From NCBI GenBank assembly GCA_937859835.1, contig CALMAN010000091.1:4277-40169 (forward strand): a DNA stretch of 35,893 bases, given 5' to 3'. Made by a program: the position numbers and the translations under genes. The DNA comes from an uncultured Acidipila sp. GTDB taxonomy: Bacteria; Acidobacteriota; Terriglobia; Terriglobales; Acidobacteriaceae. Shown piece after piece: positions 19,196 through 28,274 of the stretch (position 1 is the stretch's first letter; each line of letters begins with the position of its first letter). The notes beneath the pieces are model-generated. The model had not been told where the DNA came from. It was given only the letters and a program-made list of their open reading frames with translations, and did not search any database.

Positions 19196-20761
19196 ATGCG
19201 CATTGCGGTGATTGGTTCCGGGCTGGGCGGCCTGTCAGCGGCTTGTACGCTGGCGGCGCGCGGCTACCAGGTTTCGGTGTTTGAGAAAAATCCCTGGCTG
19301 GGCGGCAAGGCAGCCGTGCTCAAGGAGGGGGGCTTCCGCTTTGACATGGGGCCCACGATCTTGATTCAGCCTTCGGTGCTGCGCCGCGTGTTTTGCGAGG
19401 CCGGGCGCAATCTTGATGATTACGTGTCCATGGTGCGGCTGGACCCGCAGTGGCGCTGCTTTTTCGACAACGGCTCGATGCTGGACCTGAAAGACGATGT
19501 CGGCGCCATGGCGACCGCGCTCAACGCGCGCCGGCCGGGCATGGGCGACCGCTACGTGCAGTTCATGCAGTACTCGCAGGAGCTGCACGGCATCTCCGAC
19601 CGGTTCTTCTTTTGGAAGTCGGTCGGTTCGATCAAGGACACCTTCGACATCAATGGCGCCTTTGACAAGCGGGTGTTGCGCGACCTGCTGCAGATGCGCA
19701 TCGGCACCACGGTCGCCGGAACCATCCGCAAGTACATCGACGATCCGGACGTTGCGCAGATGCTGGACCACTATGTGCAGTACGTCGGCTCTTCGCCCGA
19801 TGCGTCGCCCGCCATCCTTTGCTCCATCGGCAACATGCAGGCTGAGGAGGGGATCTGGTACCCGATGGGCGGGACGCGCGCTGTGCCCGAGGCCCTGGTG
19901 AAGCTGGGCCGCGAGCTCGGGGTCGAGTACCACACCTCCACCGAGATCGAGCGCCTGCTGACCAGAAAGAACGGCAAGCAGGATACGATCCAGGGTTTGC
20001 TGACGACCGGCGGCGAGCGGTTCGAGTTCGACGCGGTGGTTTCAAACGAGGACGCGGTGCGCACCTATCGCGAGCTGGTGGGCGGCGCCCCGGCCAAGCG
20101 CTTCAACCGCGAAAGGGACTGGGAGCCGGCCTGCTCGGGGGTGGTGCTGTACCTGGGGCTCAACAAGCGCTACGAGCACATTGCGCACCATGATTTCGTG
20201 TTTTCCCGGGACCCGCACGAGGAGTTTCACCACATCTACGACCTGGGCGAGCCGGCGCCGGACCCGACCTGCTATCTTGCGTCGACCAGCGGCACCGAAC
20301 CGGCCACCGCGCCCCCGGGCGGCGATGCGCTGTACGTGCTGGTGCACACCCCGTTTCTGCGACCCAATCACGACTGGTCGCAGATGTTTCCGCGGTACCG
20401 GCAGGTGATTCTGGACAAGCTCAAGCGCACCGCGGGGATGACCGATATAGAAGACCGCATCGTTTTTGAGCGGTCGCTGACCCCGGTGGACATCCACAAC
20501 CGCTACAAGGTGCTCAACGGGGCCATTTATGGCTTGTCGAGCCATGGCCGCTTCAACGGCGCCTTTAAGCCTTCCAACACGTCCAGCGAGATTGATGGGC
20601 TCTTTCTCGCCGGCGGCGCCGCGCACCCGGGCCCGGGCATGCCGATGGTGATGATGTCGGGCTGGATCGCGGCCGATGCGGTGGATCAGCGCTTCCGCGG
20701 CGTCGCGCCGGCGCTCCATGCACGCAAGGAAGCCGCAGAGCTGCTGGCGCAAGCGCGATGA
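19196..20761 (+). CDS. Second CrtI/CrtN-family FAD oxidoreductase (desaturase or CrtP/CrtNb-like carotenoid oxidase)
   Basis: MRIAVIGSGLGGLSAACTLAARGYQVSVFEKNPWLGGKAAVLKEGGFRFDMGPTILIQPSVL; LFLAGGAAHPGPGMPMVMMSGWIAADAV. ORF opens at 19169; internal ATG at 19196 matches the FAD-motif start. Confidence 0.87.
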   Translation: MRIAVIGSGLGGLSAACTLAARGYQVSVFEKNPWLGGKAAVLKEGGFRFDMGPTILIQPSVLRRVFCEAGRNLDDYVSMVRLDPQWRCFFDNGSMLDLKDDVGAMATALNARRPGMGDRYVQFMQYSQELHGISDRFFFWKSVGSIKDTFDINGAFDKRVLRDLLQMRIGTTVAGTIRKYIDDPDVAQMLDHYVQYVGSSPDASPAILCSIGNMQAEEGIWYPMGGTRAVPEALVKLGRELGVEYHTSTEIERLLTRKNGKQDTIQGLLTTGGERFEFDAVVSNEDAVRTYRELVGGAPAKRFNRERDWEPACSGVVLYLGLNKRYEHIAHHDFVFSRDPHEEFHHIYDLGEPAPDPTCYLASTSGTEPATAPPGGDALYVLVHTPFLRPNHDWSQMFPRYRQVILDKLKRTAGMTDIEDRIVFERSLTPVDIHNRYKVLNGAIYGLSSHGRFNGAFKPSNTSSEIDGLFLAGGAAHPGPGMPMVMMSGWIAADAVDQRFRGVAPALHARKEAAELLAQAR

Positions 20762-21588
20762 CCGCTACGGCCGGCAGCCGGGGCGCGCCGGTGCGGCCTT
20801 CGCGCGCGCTGCTTCGCTTCTTTGACATCTACCTGCGGATCTTTTTCAGGCGGCACTTCCACGGGCTCCGGCTGGCGGGCGCGGAGCACTGGCAGCGCAC
20901 GCCGGGACCGCGGCTGGTGTGCTTGAATCACCCTTCCTGGTGGGACCCGCTCTTCTCGATTGCGCTGAGCCGCTACCTGCAGCCGGAGCTGGACCACTAC
21001 GCGCCCATGGATGAGATCGCCTTTGCGCGGTACGGGGTTCTGCGCAAACTGGGGCTGTTCCCCGTGGAACAAGGAACGGCGCGCGGAGCGGCGCAGTTTC
21101 TCCGGACGGCCACCTACGTCCTGGCCGATCCGGGCTCGGTGCTTTGGGTCACGCCGCAGGGAGGCTTTACCGATGTGCGCACCCGGCCGCTGATCTTCCG
21201 TGCCGGGCTGGACGCGCTGCTCCGTCGTTCGCCGCAGGTGACGGTGTTTCCGCTGGCCCTGGAGTACACCTTCTGGGATGAGCGGCTGCCCGAGGCTCTG
21301 GCCATGCTGGGGCAACCGCTCCTGTTCACGCGCGGGCAGCTTGCCGGCGCGACCGGGGAGGCGAGAGCCGGCGAGCAGGTGGCCGGGGCGCTGGCGGCCT
21401 CAGCCGACGCGCTGGCCGGCCTGGCGGCGCGGCGCGACCCTTCCCTGTTCCGCTCGGTGCTGGCAGGAGCGGCCGGCACCGGCGGCATCTACGGAGGCTG
21501 GCAAAGACTGCGTGCCCTGGCGCGCGGCCAACGATTCGACGCCGAGCACGGGAGCCTTCACGGCCCGGTAAGCCGCACCGATGCCTGA
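20758..21588 (+). CDS. PlsC-like 1-acyl-glycerol-phosphate-type acyltransferase
   Basis: RLVCLNHPSWWDPLFSIAL (HX4D motif), FPVEQGTARGAAQFLR, VLWVTPQGGFTDVRTRPLIFRAG; ATGA overlap with the preceding gene. Confidence 0.85.
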   Translation: MTATAGSRGAPVRPSRALLRFFDIYLRIFFRRHFHGLRLAGAEHWQRTPGPRLVCLNHPSWWDPLFSIALSRYLQPELDHYAPMDEIAFARYGVLRKLGLFPVEQGTARGAAQFLRTATYVLADPGSVLWVTPQGGFTDVRTRPLIFRAGLDALLRRSPQVTVFPLALEYTFWDERLPEALAMLGQPLLFTRGQLAGATGEARAGEQVAGALAASADALAGLAARRDPSLFRSVLAGAAGTGGIYGGWQRLRALARGQRFDAEHGSLHGPVSRTDA

Positions 21589-21630
21589 GGGAACTGGACG
21601 TCCGCAAACGCTGTCTCCACGGAGCAGGGG

Positions 21631-22767
21631 GTGACCGAGCTCCCGCAATCGCCGTGGCTGCTGCTGTCGCTCTCATGCGCGGTGGGCTCGATGCTCGCGT
21701 TTGTGCTGAACCTGCCGCTTTACCGCAGACCACGCGCGCGCGCAGATGTATCGGCCGGAGCGGTGTCCGTGCTGATCCCGGCGCGCAATGAAGAACATGG
21801 CATCGTGGCCGCGGTCGAAAGCGTGCTTGCCTCGACCGGCGTGGAGCTGGAAGTGCTGGTGCTCGACGATGCGTCGAGCGACCGGACGGCGGAGCTGGTC
21901 GAAGCCATTGGAGCGCGCGACGCCCGGGTCGCCCTCCATGGCGCGCCGCCCTTGCCAGGGGGCTGGAACGGCAAGCAGCATGCCTGCGCGGTGCTGGGCG
22001 GGCTGGCGCGGCACCCCGTGCTGTGCTTTCTGGACGCGGATGTGCGGCTGGCCCCGGGCGCGCTGCGGGTGCTGCTGGGCGAGCTTGCGGCGGGGCGCGC
22101 CGACCTGCTGAGCGGTTTTCCGCTGGAAGAAACAGGGACCTGGCTTGAAAAGATGCTGATCCCGCTGATCCACTTTGTGCTGCTGTGCTACCTGCCGCTG
22201 CCTGGGCTGCGGCTGCTGCCGCGCGTGCCCTCGCTGGCCGCGGGCTGCGGTCAGATCATGCTGGTGCGGCGCGACGCATACCACGCCAGCGGCGGCCATG
22301 GAGCCATCCGCACCACCATGCACGACGGCATCCTGCTGCCGCGGCTCCTGCGCGAACACGGCTTTGCCACGGACCTCTTTGACCTGACGGAGCTGGCGCG
22401 CTGCCGCATGTACGCGAGCCCCGGGGAAGTGTGGTACGGGTTGGGCAAGAACGCCACCGAGGGCATCGCGGCGCCGGCGCGCATTGTTCCCTTTACGGTC
22501 ATGCTCTTGTTTGGGCAGATTGTTCCGCCGGTGTGGCTGCTGGTTGCGGTGCTCGGGAAAGGGCCTCTGTTCTGGCCGCTGATTGCAACCGCGGCCGGCT
22601 ATCTGCCGCGCGCCCTGGCGGTGTGGCGCTTCCGCCAAAGCGTGTCCGGGGCAGCCGTCCACCCGCTCGGCGTCGCCGTGCTGCTGGTGCTGCAATGGTG
22701 GTCGCTGGGCCGCAAGCTCCTGCGGCGGCAGGCAATGTGGAAACAGCGGGCATACGACGCAGGCTAA
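21631..22767 (+). CDS. Glycosyltransferase family 2 (CrtQ/HpnB-like), membrane-associated
   Basis: VSVLIPARNEEHGIVAAVESVL, LEVLVLDDASSDRTAELV, VLCFLDADVRLAPGAL; hydrophobic N- and C-terminal segments. GTG start. Confidence 0.88.
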   Translation: MTELPQSPWLLLSLSCAVGSMLAFVLNLPLYRRPRARADVSAGAVSVLIPARNEEHGIVAAVESVLASTGVELEVLVLDDASSDRTAELVEAIGARDARVALHGAPPLPGGWNGKQHACAVLGGLARHPVLCFLDADVRLAPGALRVLLGELAAGRADLLSGFPLEETGTWLEKMLIPLIHFVLLCYLPLPGLRLLPRVPSLAAGCGQIMLVRRDAYHASGGHGAIRTTMHDGILLPRLLREHGFATDLFDLTELARCRMYASPGEVWYGLGKNATEGIAAPARIVPFTVMLLFGQIVPPVWLLVAVLGKGPLFWPLIATAAGYLPRALAVWRFRQSVSGAAVHPLGVAVLLVLQWWSLGRKLLRRQAMWKQRAYDAG

Positions 22768-22848
22768 AACTCCTCCCTGCAAATGAAGGTGAGCCGAACG
22801 GCCTGCCCGGGTGATGAGGGAGGCTCCGTATTGCTGGCGGCGAACCGG

Positions 22849-23847
22849 TCAGGGCAGCAACCGGGCGACGTTCTCCGCCGGGGGTGCCGTGCCCTTCCAG
22901 GAGTGCTCCGGGCTCGGGAAGGGTTCGCCCGCGCGGCGGACGCTGGCAATCACGACCAGTGGACGCTGCTTGACTTCGGTGTACACCCGGCCCAGGTACT
23001 CGCCCATGATGCCCAGCGAGATCATCTGCAATCCGCTTAGAAACAGCACGCCCACAAACAAGGTCGCCCACCCGGGCACCCAGTGCTGGGTAAGCACACG
23101 CACCCCCAGCGCGTACAGTATGCCCACGAGCGACAAAAACGCCGCGCCGAAGCCAACAAAGGTGAGCATGCGCAGGGGCACGGTCGAGAAGGACACGATG
23201 CCGTCGAGCGCCAGGTTGATCATTCTGCCCAGCGGGTAGCTGGTGGTGCCGGCGTAGCGGGCGGCGCGGCGGTAGGGCAAAGGCGTTTGCCGGAAACCGG
23301 CCCAGGCGCACATGCCGCGCAGCAGGCGGTGACGCTCCGGCATGTGGAGCAGGACCTCGACCACCCGGCGGTCCATCAACCGGAAATCTCCCGTGTCCAG
23401 CGGGATATCGATGTCGGAAAGCCGGTTGATGAGCCGGTAAAAGGCTTTGGCCGTCCAAAGCTTGAAGCGGCTTTCCCCGGTGCGGTGGATGCGGACGCCG
23501 TAGACGACGTGGCTGCCCGCTTTCCAGAGTGCCACCATGTCGAGAACCGCCTCGGGCGGGTCTTGGAGGTCGGCATCGATGATGACGACGGCGTTTCCCC
23601 GCGCGACCTCCAGGCCGGCAGACACGGCCGCCTGGTGCCCGAAGTTGCGTGAAAGCCGCACCACAACCGCGTGGGCGTCCACCTCGGCGAGGGCAAGCAG
23701 CAGCGCATGGGTCCGATCCCGCGATCCATCCTCGACGTAGACGAGCTCGTACGGATCTCCGGTCTGCGCAAGCACGGCGGAAAGCCGGCGGTGACACTCG
23801 GAGATGCCGGCTTCTTCGTTGTAGCAAGGCACCACTACGCTCAGCAT
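22849..23847 (-). CDS. GT2 polyprenyl-phosphate glycosyltransferase (GtrB/ArnC/DPM1-like)
   Basis: MLSVVVPCYNEEAGISECHRRLSAVLAQTGDPYELVYVEDGSRDRT, IIDADLQDPPEAVLDMV, FRLMDRRVVEVL; two hydrophobic C-terminal segments; GEYLGRVYTEVKQRPLVVI. Confidence 0.92.
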   Translation of the reverse strand: MLSVVVPCYNEEAGISECHRRLSAVLAQTGDPYELVYVEDGSRDRTHALLLALAEVDAHAVVVRLSRNFGHQAAVSAGLEVARGNAVVIIDADLQDPPEAVLDMVALWKAGSHVVYGVRIHRTGESRFKLWTAKAFYRLINRLSDIDIPLDTGDFRLMDRRVVEVLLHMPERHRLLRGMCAWAGFRQTPLPYRRAARYAGTTSYPLGRMINLALDGIVSFSTVPLRMLTFVGFGAAFLSLVGILYALGVRVLTQHWVPGWATLFVGVLFLSGLQMISLGIMGEYLGRVYTEVKQRPLVVIASVRRAGEPFPSPEHSWKGTAPPAENVARLLP

Positions 23848-23896
23848 GCTTCCCTCCTTGCGTCCCCCTCCCCCGGCAACGGCCGTTCCGCTTTCC

Positions 23897-25585
23897 TCAG
23901 TTCCGCGTACAAACTGCGTAGAAGTCGTGCGCGGTGCAGCGCCACCCGGGTGCAAGCGGCCCCAGAAAGGTCCGGGCCAACGCCAGCGGGTCGGGCGGGG
24001 TGCCGTTTGGGTCCGCGAGGAGCAGGAAGTCGGCGAGCGCGAGCGCGGGCCCTTTTTGCTCCGGGTGCGCGTGGAAGTCGTTGATCAGGTAGCTCGGACT
24101 TTCCGAGTACAGGTTGGGAGTTCGATCACGCAACAGGCCGGCGCGGCCGTTTTCCTGGACGGGTACGATGGTCAGCTGCATCCACGGCGTGTTCACGAGA
24201 ACATCGTCCCTGGCCACAAAGGCGCGGACGCCGTCCCAAAACGCAAGGGACCACCAGGTGTGTGTTTGCACGCCGCTGACGCCACTCAGCGGCTGAAAAA
24301 AGAGTCCGCGCGCATGGGCGGGGATGGGCGCCTGTTCAAGCTCGGCCTGCTGCCGCGCGACAGGCCGGATGTACAGGAACCCAAAAAAAAGCGACACGAG
24401 GCCAAGCACGGCGCCGAAGCCGGCGATCGCCGCCCCAAAACGCCGGTCTCCCACGACCGGAGCCAGGGAAACGGCCGCCAACAGCCAAACGATGTACCAC
24501 ATTCGCACGGCAAAGTAGGCCGAGCCGTTCATGGCGTCTGGGAAGAAAAAGGTGGCGCCGTAAAAGAGGAGGCTCGCAAGCAGAAGACGGTCGGCCGCGC
24601 CCAGGGTTCCGCGCCGCAGCCGTTCGCGAATGCCCCCTGAAAGAAAGATGAGCACACTGAGCGGCAGCATGGCCACGATGAGCGCCTGGTAAAGCCAGCC
24701 CAGCGGGTTGGCGACGTGGAAGCAGCTGACAAAGTAGCCCAGAACCATGGGCAGCAGCAGATCGAGGTGCGGATACAGGCTATGGATGGAGCTGGCAACC
24801 GCGGCCTTGTCGGCGATCAGCACCGGAAACACAAACGCGACCGCCGCCAGGCCCAGCGCTGCCGCCTGCCAGGGAGGCAGCGCAAAGCGCCGCGTTCGCT
24901 GCCAGCCGCTAAGCAGGAGGAGCAGCAGGTCCAGGCCCACGAGGCAGATCAAAACCATGAGCGGGATGGGGTGGGCCAGCACCAGCAGCACCAGGGTGAG
25001 AAGAAACGCGAGCAGGTTGGGGGTCGCCGGACCAGGCGCGCCCAGCCGGGTGTAAAAGGCGAGCGCAAACAGAAGCAGCCCGGTGCCGAAAGAAAAGTTG
25101 AAAAAGCCAGCCGAAATGGGCCAGCTGAACAGCAGGGGAAATACCAGAAGCGAAACCGGCGACAGGCCGGGGTTTAGGGCGCCCGGAAGCGAGGTGAGCG
25201 CTTGCACGCGGACCAGCGTTTGGGCGAGGGTGCGAAAGCCGATCGCGAGCGTCGCCCAAATCAGGCCAACGAACACCTTCTCGGCCATGTCCGCCGGCAT
25301 CCCGTGTTCCAGCAGGATCAGCAGGTAGTAGTGAAACGAGTAGGGCTGCTCCAGATGCCGGATAGCGTAGAAGTGCTCATACAAGGGGGAGCTGTGGGTG
25401 GCAAGCTTCCAAAAAACCGAGGACAGGTACAGGTGGACAGGGCCGTCGCCGTTTGGAAACAGCGGCAGGGTGAAGAGGAAAAGCTCGAAGGCACCCAGCA
25501 CGAGCCAGAATGCTCCGTTGTACAGGGGCTGGGCACAGGCCCGACGCGCGGGAGCGCTGGTACCGGCAGACGTCGCGGCAGACAT
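23897..25585 (-). CDS. Polytopic integral membrane protein of unknown function (GT-C-like candidate)
   Basis: 562 aa from MSAATSAGTSAPARRACAQPLYNGAFW; many hydrophobic helices; acidic loop after first helix FPNGDGPVHLYLSS; 49 nt before the GT2 gene on the same strand. Confidence 0.8.
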   Translation of the reverse strand: MSAATSAGTSAPARRACAQPLYNGAFWLVLGAFELFLFTLPLFPNGDGPVHLYLSSVFWKLATHSSPLYEHFYAIRHLEQPYSFHYYLLILLEHGMPADMAEKVFVGLIWATLAIGFRTLAQTLVRVQALTSLPGALNPGLSPVSLLVFPLLFSWPISAGFFNFSFGTGLLLFALAFYTRLGAPGPATPNLLAFLLTLVLLVLAHPIPLMVLICLVGLDLLLLLLSGWQRTRRFALPPWQAAALGLAAVAFVFPVLIADKAAVASSIHSLYPHLDLLLPMVLGYFVSCFHVANPLGWLYQALIVAMLPLSVLIFLSGGIRERLRRGTLGAADRLLLASLLFYGATFFFPDAMNGSAYFAVRMWYIVWLLAAVSLAPVVGDRRFGAAIAGFGAVLGLVSLFFGFLYIRPVARQQAELEQAPIPAHARGLFFQPLSGVSGVQTHTWWSLAFWDGVRAFVARDDVLVNTPWMQLTIVPVQENGRAGLLRDRTPNLYSESPSYLINDFHAHPEQKGPALALADFLLLADPNGTPPDPLALARTFLGPLAPGWRCTAHDFYAVCTRN

Positions 25586-25634
25586 GGCTGTTCCCTCCCG
25601 TGTGCGCCGACGCGGCCTGGGCGCTACTGCGCAC

Positions 25635-27839
25635 TTAAAGCTTGAGCGGCTTGCGCGCAAAATACCAGAGAGAGAAAGCCAGCAGGGCAAACATCAGGAC
25701 CGAAATGGAACCGTGGTACAGGAACGTATGGGGCATCCCGGGCAGGGCGGTACGCCCGGTAGCCGCCTCGTACAACTTTAGAACCACACCCAGCAGACCG
25801 ATAATACCCCCGGCGGCGATCAGCCCGCTGGCATACAGCGAGCCCGGGCTGATTTCTTCGTTTCCGGCTTCTTCGCTGTGTTTGGAGGCGGCCCGGTCAA
25901 CCATCCAGCGGACCACCCCGCCGGTAAAAATGGCCAGCGTCGTTGCGATCGAAAGGTAAGCGCCGACCGCAAAGGAAAGCGAGCGGACGCCAAGCAGCTC
26001 GACCGTGGCGACCAGAAAGACCCCAAGCAGCACCAGGCCCCAGGGCAGCTGCCGGGTAAGGATGCCGTTGATGACGGTGGCCATGAGCCGGGCCGGGGGT
26101 GCGGCCGCATGTTCGCTGCCGATGCCCTGGATCCACTGCACCTCAATGCGGTGCGTGGCGGGATTGTAAAGGTACTTGCCGTCGGCAAGCTCATGCGAGC
26201 CGAGCGCGTTGAGCAGGATGTAGCCGGTCCCGGAGCGCTCCTCGCTTTTGCCCTCCCCGAGCAGGACGCGGATGTGCGCGCGGGCAAACTGCCCCTGGTC
26301 CTGCACCCCTTGCTGCGGAACGGCAAGGTTCCAGGGCCGGTCGGCGGTGCGAAACTCTTCCAGGCCGCGATTCATCGCGTTCAGGGTCGCGCCGATGGCG
26401 ACCGTGGACACGCAAACCCCGATCATCAGCGCAAGCTGCTGCTTCCAGGGGGTCGCGCCGATGAGGAAGCCGGTTTTCAGGTCCTGCGACGTGTCGCCCG
26501 CGTTCGCGGCGGCAATGCACACCACGCTGCCGATGGTGAGCGCGAGCGCGGCAAAGGCGGGCGCGGTCCATCCCTTCACAAGAAAGATGGCCGAGGTGGC
26601 CATCAGGGTCGCGATGGTCATGCCGGAAAGCGGGTTCGCGGAAGACCCGATAAGCCCTACGATCCGCGAAGACACGGTAACAAACAGAAAGCCGAAGACC
26701 ACGATCAGGACTGAGGCGGCGAGGTTGGCGAGCAGCCCGGTCTGCGCGCCCGGGACAGGCTTAAAGGTAAGAAAGACGAAGATGCAGAGCGCCAGCAGCA
26801 CCGAGCCGCCCCAAACGACGGCAGGGGGCAGATCGCGGTTGGTCCGGCCCACGGCAGCGGCTTCCGCGGCACGGTTGCGGGTGTGGATGTTTGCGAGGCC
26901 AGAGCGCAGGGCGCTGTAGATGGTGGGCAGCGTGCGCAGCAGGGTGAGCAGCCCGGCGGCGGCCACCGCCCCGGCACCCATGGGCCGCACATAGGTGGCC
27001 CACAGGTCCGAGGGGCTCATCTGCGCGATGGGCCGGGTGGCCGGGTACAGGGCAGTAGGCAGGTGCGAGCCAAAGAAGTAGATGGCCGGCATCAGCACCA
27101 GCCAGGAAAACACGCCGCCGGCAAAGATGGTTCCGGCTACGCGCGGGCCAATGATGTAGCCGACCCCGAGATACTCCGGGGTGGCGTCGCAGCGGATCGC
27201 CGCGCCGCGCATGAGGTGGCCGGCGCCCAGGTCGGGTTCGTAGTTGGGCGTGCCCGGCCATGCGCCCAGCAGATTTTCATTCTGGAACAAGGTGTAGACC
27301 GCGCCGAGGCCCAGGCCCAGAAACACCCGGCTCGCAAAGGAGCCCCCGCGCTCCCCGGCGAGCAGCACATCGGCGCAGGCCGTTCCTTCCGGGTAGCGCA
27401 GCGTGCCGTGCTCCTCGACGATGAGCTGACGCCGCAGCGGGATCATGAACAAGACGCCGAGCCAGCCGCCGAGCAGCGCCAAAACAAAGATGCGGGAGTA
27501 CTCGAGATCAAAGCCCAGAAAGATAAGCGCCGGCAGCGTGAAGATCACACCTGCCGCGATGGACTGGCCGGCATTGCCCGTGGTTTGGACGATGTTGTTT
27601 TCAAGGATGGAGGCCCGGCCCAGAGCGCGAAGCACCGAGATCGACAGCACCGCGATGGGGATGGAGGCGGCCACGGTGAGCCCGGCGCGCAAACCCACAT
27701 ACACGGTGACCGCCCCGAAGAGCAGGCCGAAAAAAGATCCGAGCAGAAGGGCGCGGGCCGTGAGCTCGGGGCGATGCTCGCCCGTCGCGACATACGGTTT
27801 GACCGTGGCAGGGTGGGGAGGCGCTTCGATCTCAGGCAT
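25635..27839 (-). CDS. OPT family oligopeptide/metal-chelate transporter
   Basis: 734 aa from MPEIEAPPHPATVKPYV; LTARALLLGSFFGLLFGAVTVYVGLRAGLTVAASIPIAVLSI, ENNIVQTTGNAGQSIAAGVIFTLPALIFLG, RYPEGTACADVLLAGE. Confidence 0.93.
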   Translation of the reverse strand: MPEIEAPPHPATVKPYVATGEHRPELTARALLLGSFFGLLFGAVTVYVGLRAGLTVAASIPIAVLSISVLRALGRASILENNIVQTTGNAGQSIAAGVIFTLPALIFLGFDLEYSRIFVLALLGGWLGVLFMIPLRRQLIVEEHGTLRYPEGTACADVLLAGERGGSFASRVFLGLGLGAVYTLFQNENLLGAWPGTPNYEPDLGAGHLMRGAAIRCDATPEYLGVGYIIGPRVAGTIFAGGVFSWLVLMPAIYFFGSHLPTALYPATRPIAQMSPSDLWATYVRPMGAGAVAAAGLLTLLRTLPTIYSALRSGLANIHTRNRAAEAAAVGRTNRDLPPAVVWGGSVLLALCIFVFLTFKPVPGAQTGLLANLAASVLIVVFGFLFVTVSSRIVGLIGSSANPLSGMTIATLMATSAIFLVKGWTAPAFAALALTIGSVVCIAAANAGDTSQDLKTGFLIGATPWKQQLALMIGVCVSTVAIGATLNAMNRGLEEFRTADRPWNLAVPQQGVQDQGQFARAHIRVLLGEGKSEERSGTGYILLNALGSHELADGKYLYNPATHRIEVQWIQGIGSEHAAAPPARLMATVINGILTRQLPWGLVLLGVFLVATVELLGVRSLSFAVGAYLSIATTLAIFTGGVVRWMVDRAASKHSEEAGNEEISPGSLYASGLIAAGGIIGLLGVVLKLYEAATGRTALPGMPHTFLYHGSISVLMFALLAFSLWYFARKPLKL

Positions 27840-28274
27840 GGGTGAGGGGTTCGCTCCGGAACTGAAAGACGGGTGAAAGCGTGAGTGTACCAATCCCGCG
27901 AACCACTTTTCTGTGGTCCCGGGCTCTGCTTAGCGGGAACGCCGGCCGCTCGGGCAACCGGCTTTTTGAGGCGCAGGGCAGGCAGCTCGACCCGAGCGGC
28001 GCACCGCACTCCAGGACAGGACAAAGGGTGGGGAAGCGCAAGGGCGCAAGCAGGGCACGGCGCGGGTGCGCGGCACAGCCGATGGAGCCGGCGGCCGGCA
28101 CGTACACTCCGGGAAGGAGAGCGGCGCAGATGCCACTGCCTCCGGTTGAAGAAGGTTCGCCAGGTACACCAAGGAGCGTGACGTTTACGCGACGGAGGCG
28201 GCGGTAGCTGCGAGCGGCCTGCCGAACGGCAACAGAGTACACACCCAGGAACTGGTCGCGGGCCCCCGACCTGA

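Noticed and set aside
22499-23827. 442-aa minus-strand ORF overlapping the GT2 gene
   Set aside because: Alternate frame of the GT2 coding sequence; no GT2 motifs in this frame.
27881-28207. 108-aa ORF upstream of OPT
   Set aside because: Low-complexity, Arg-rich, ends in a run of Arg; overlapping ORFs in other frames are equally (un)convincing.
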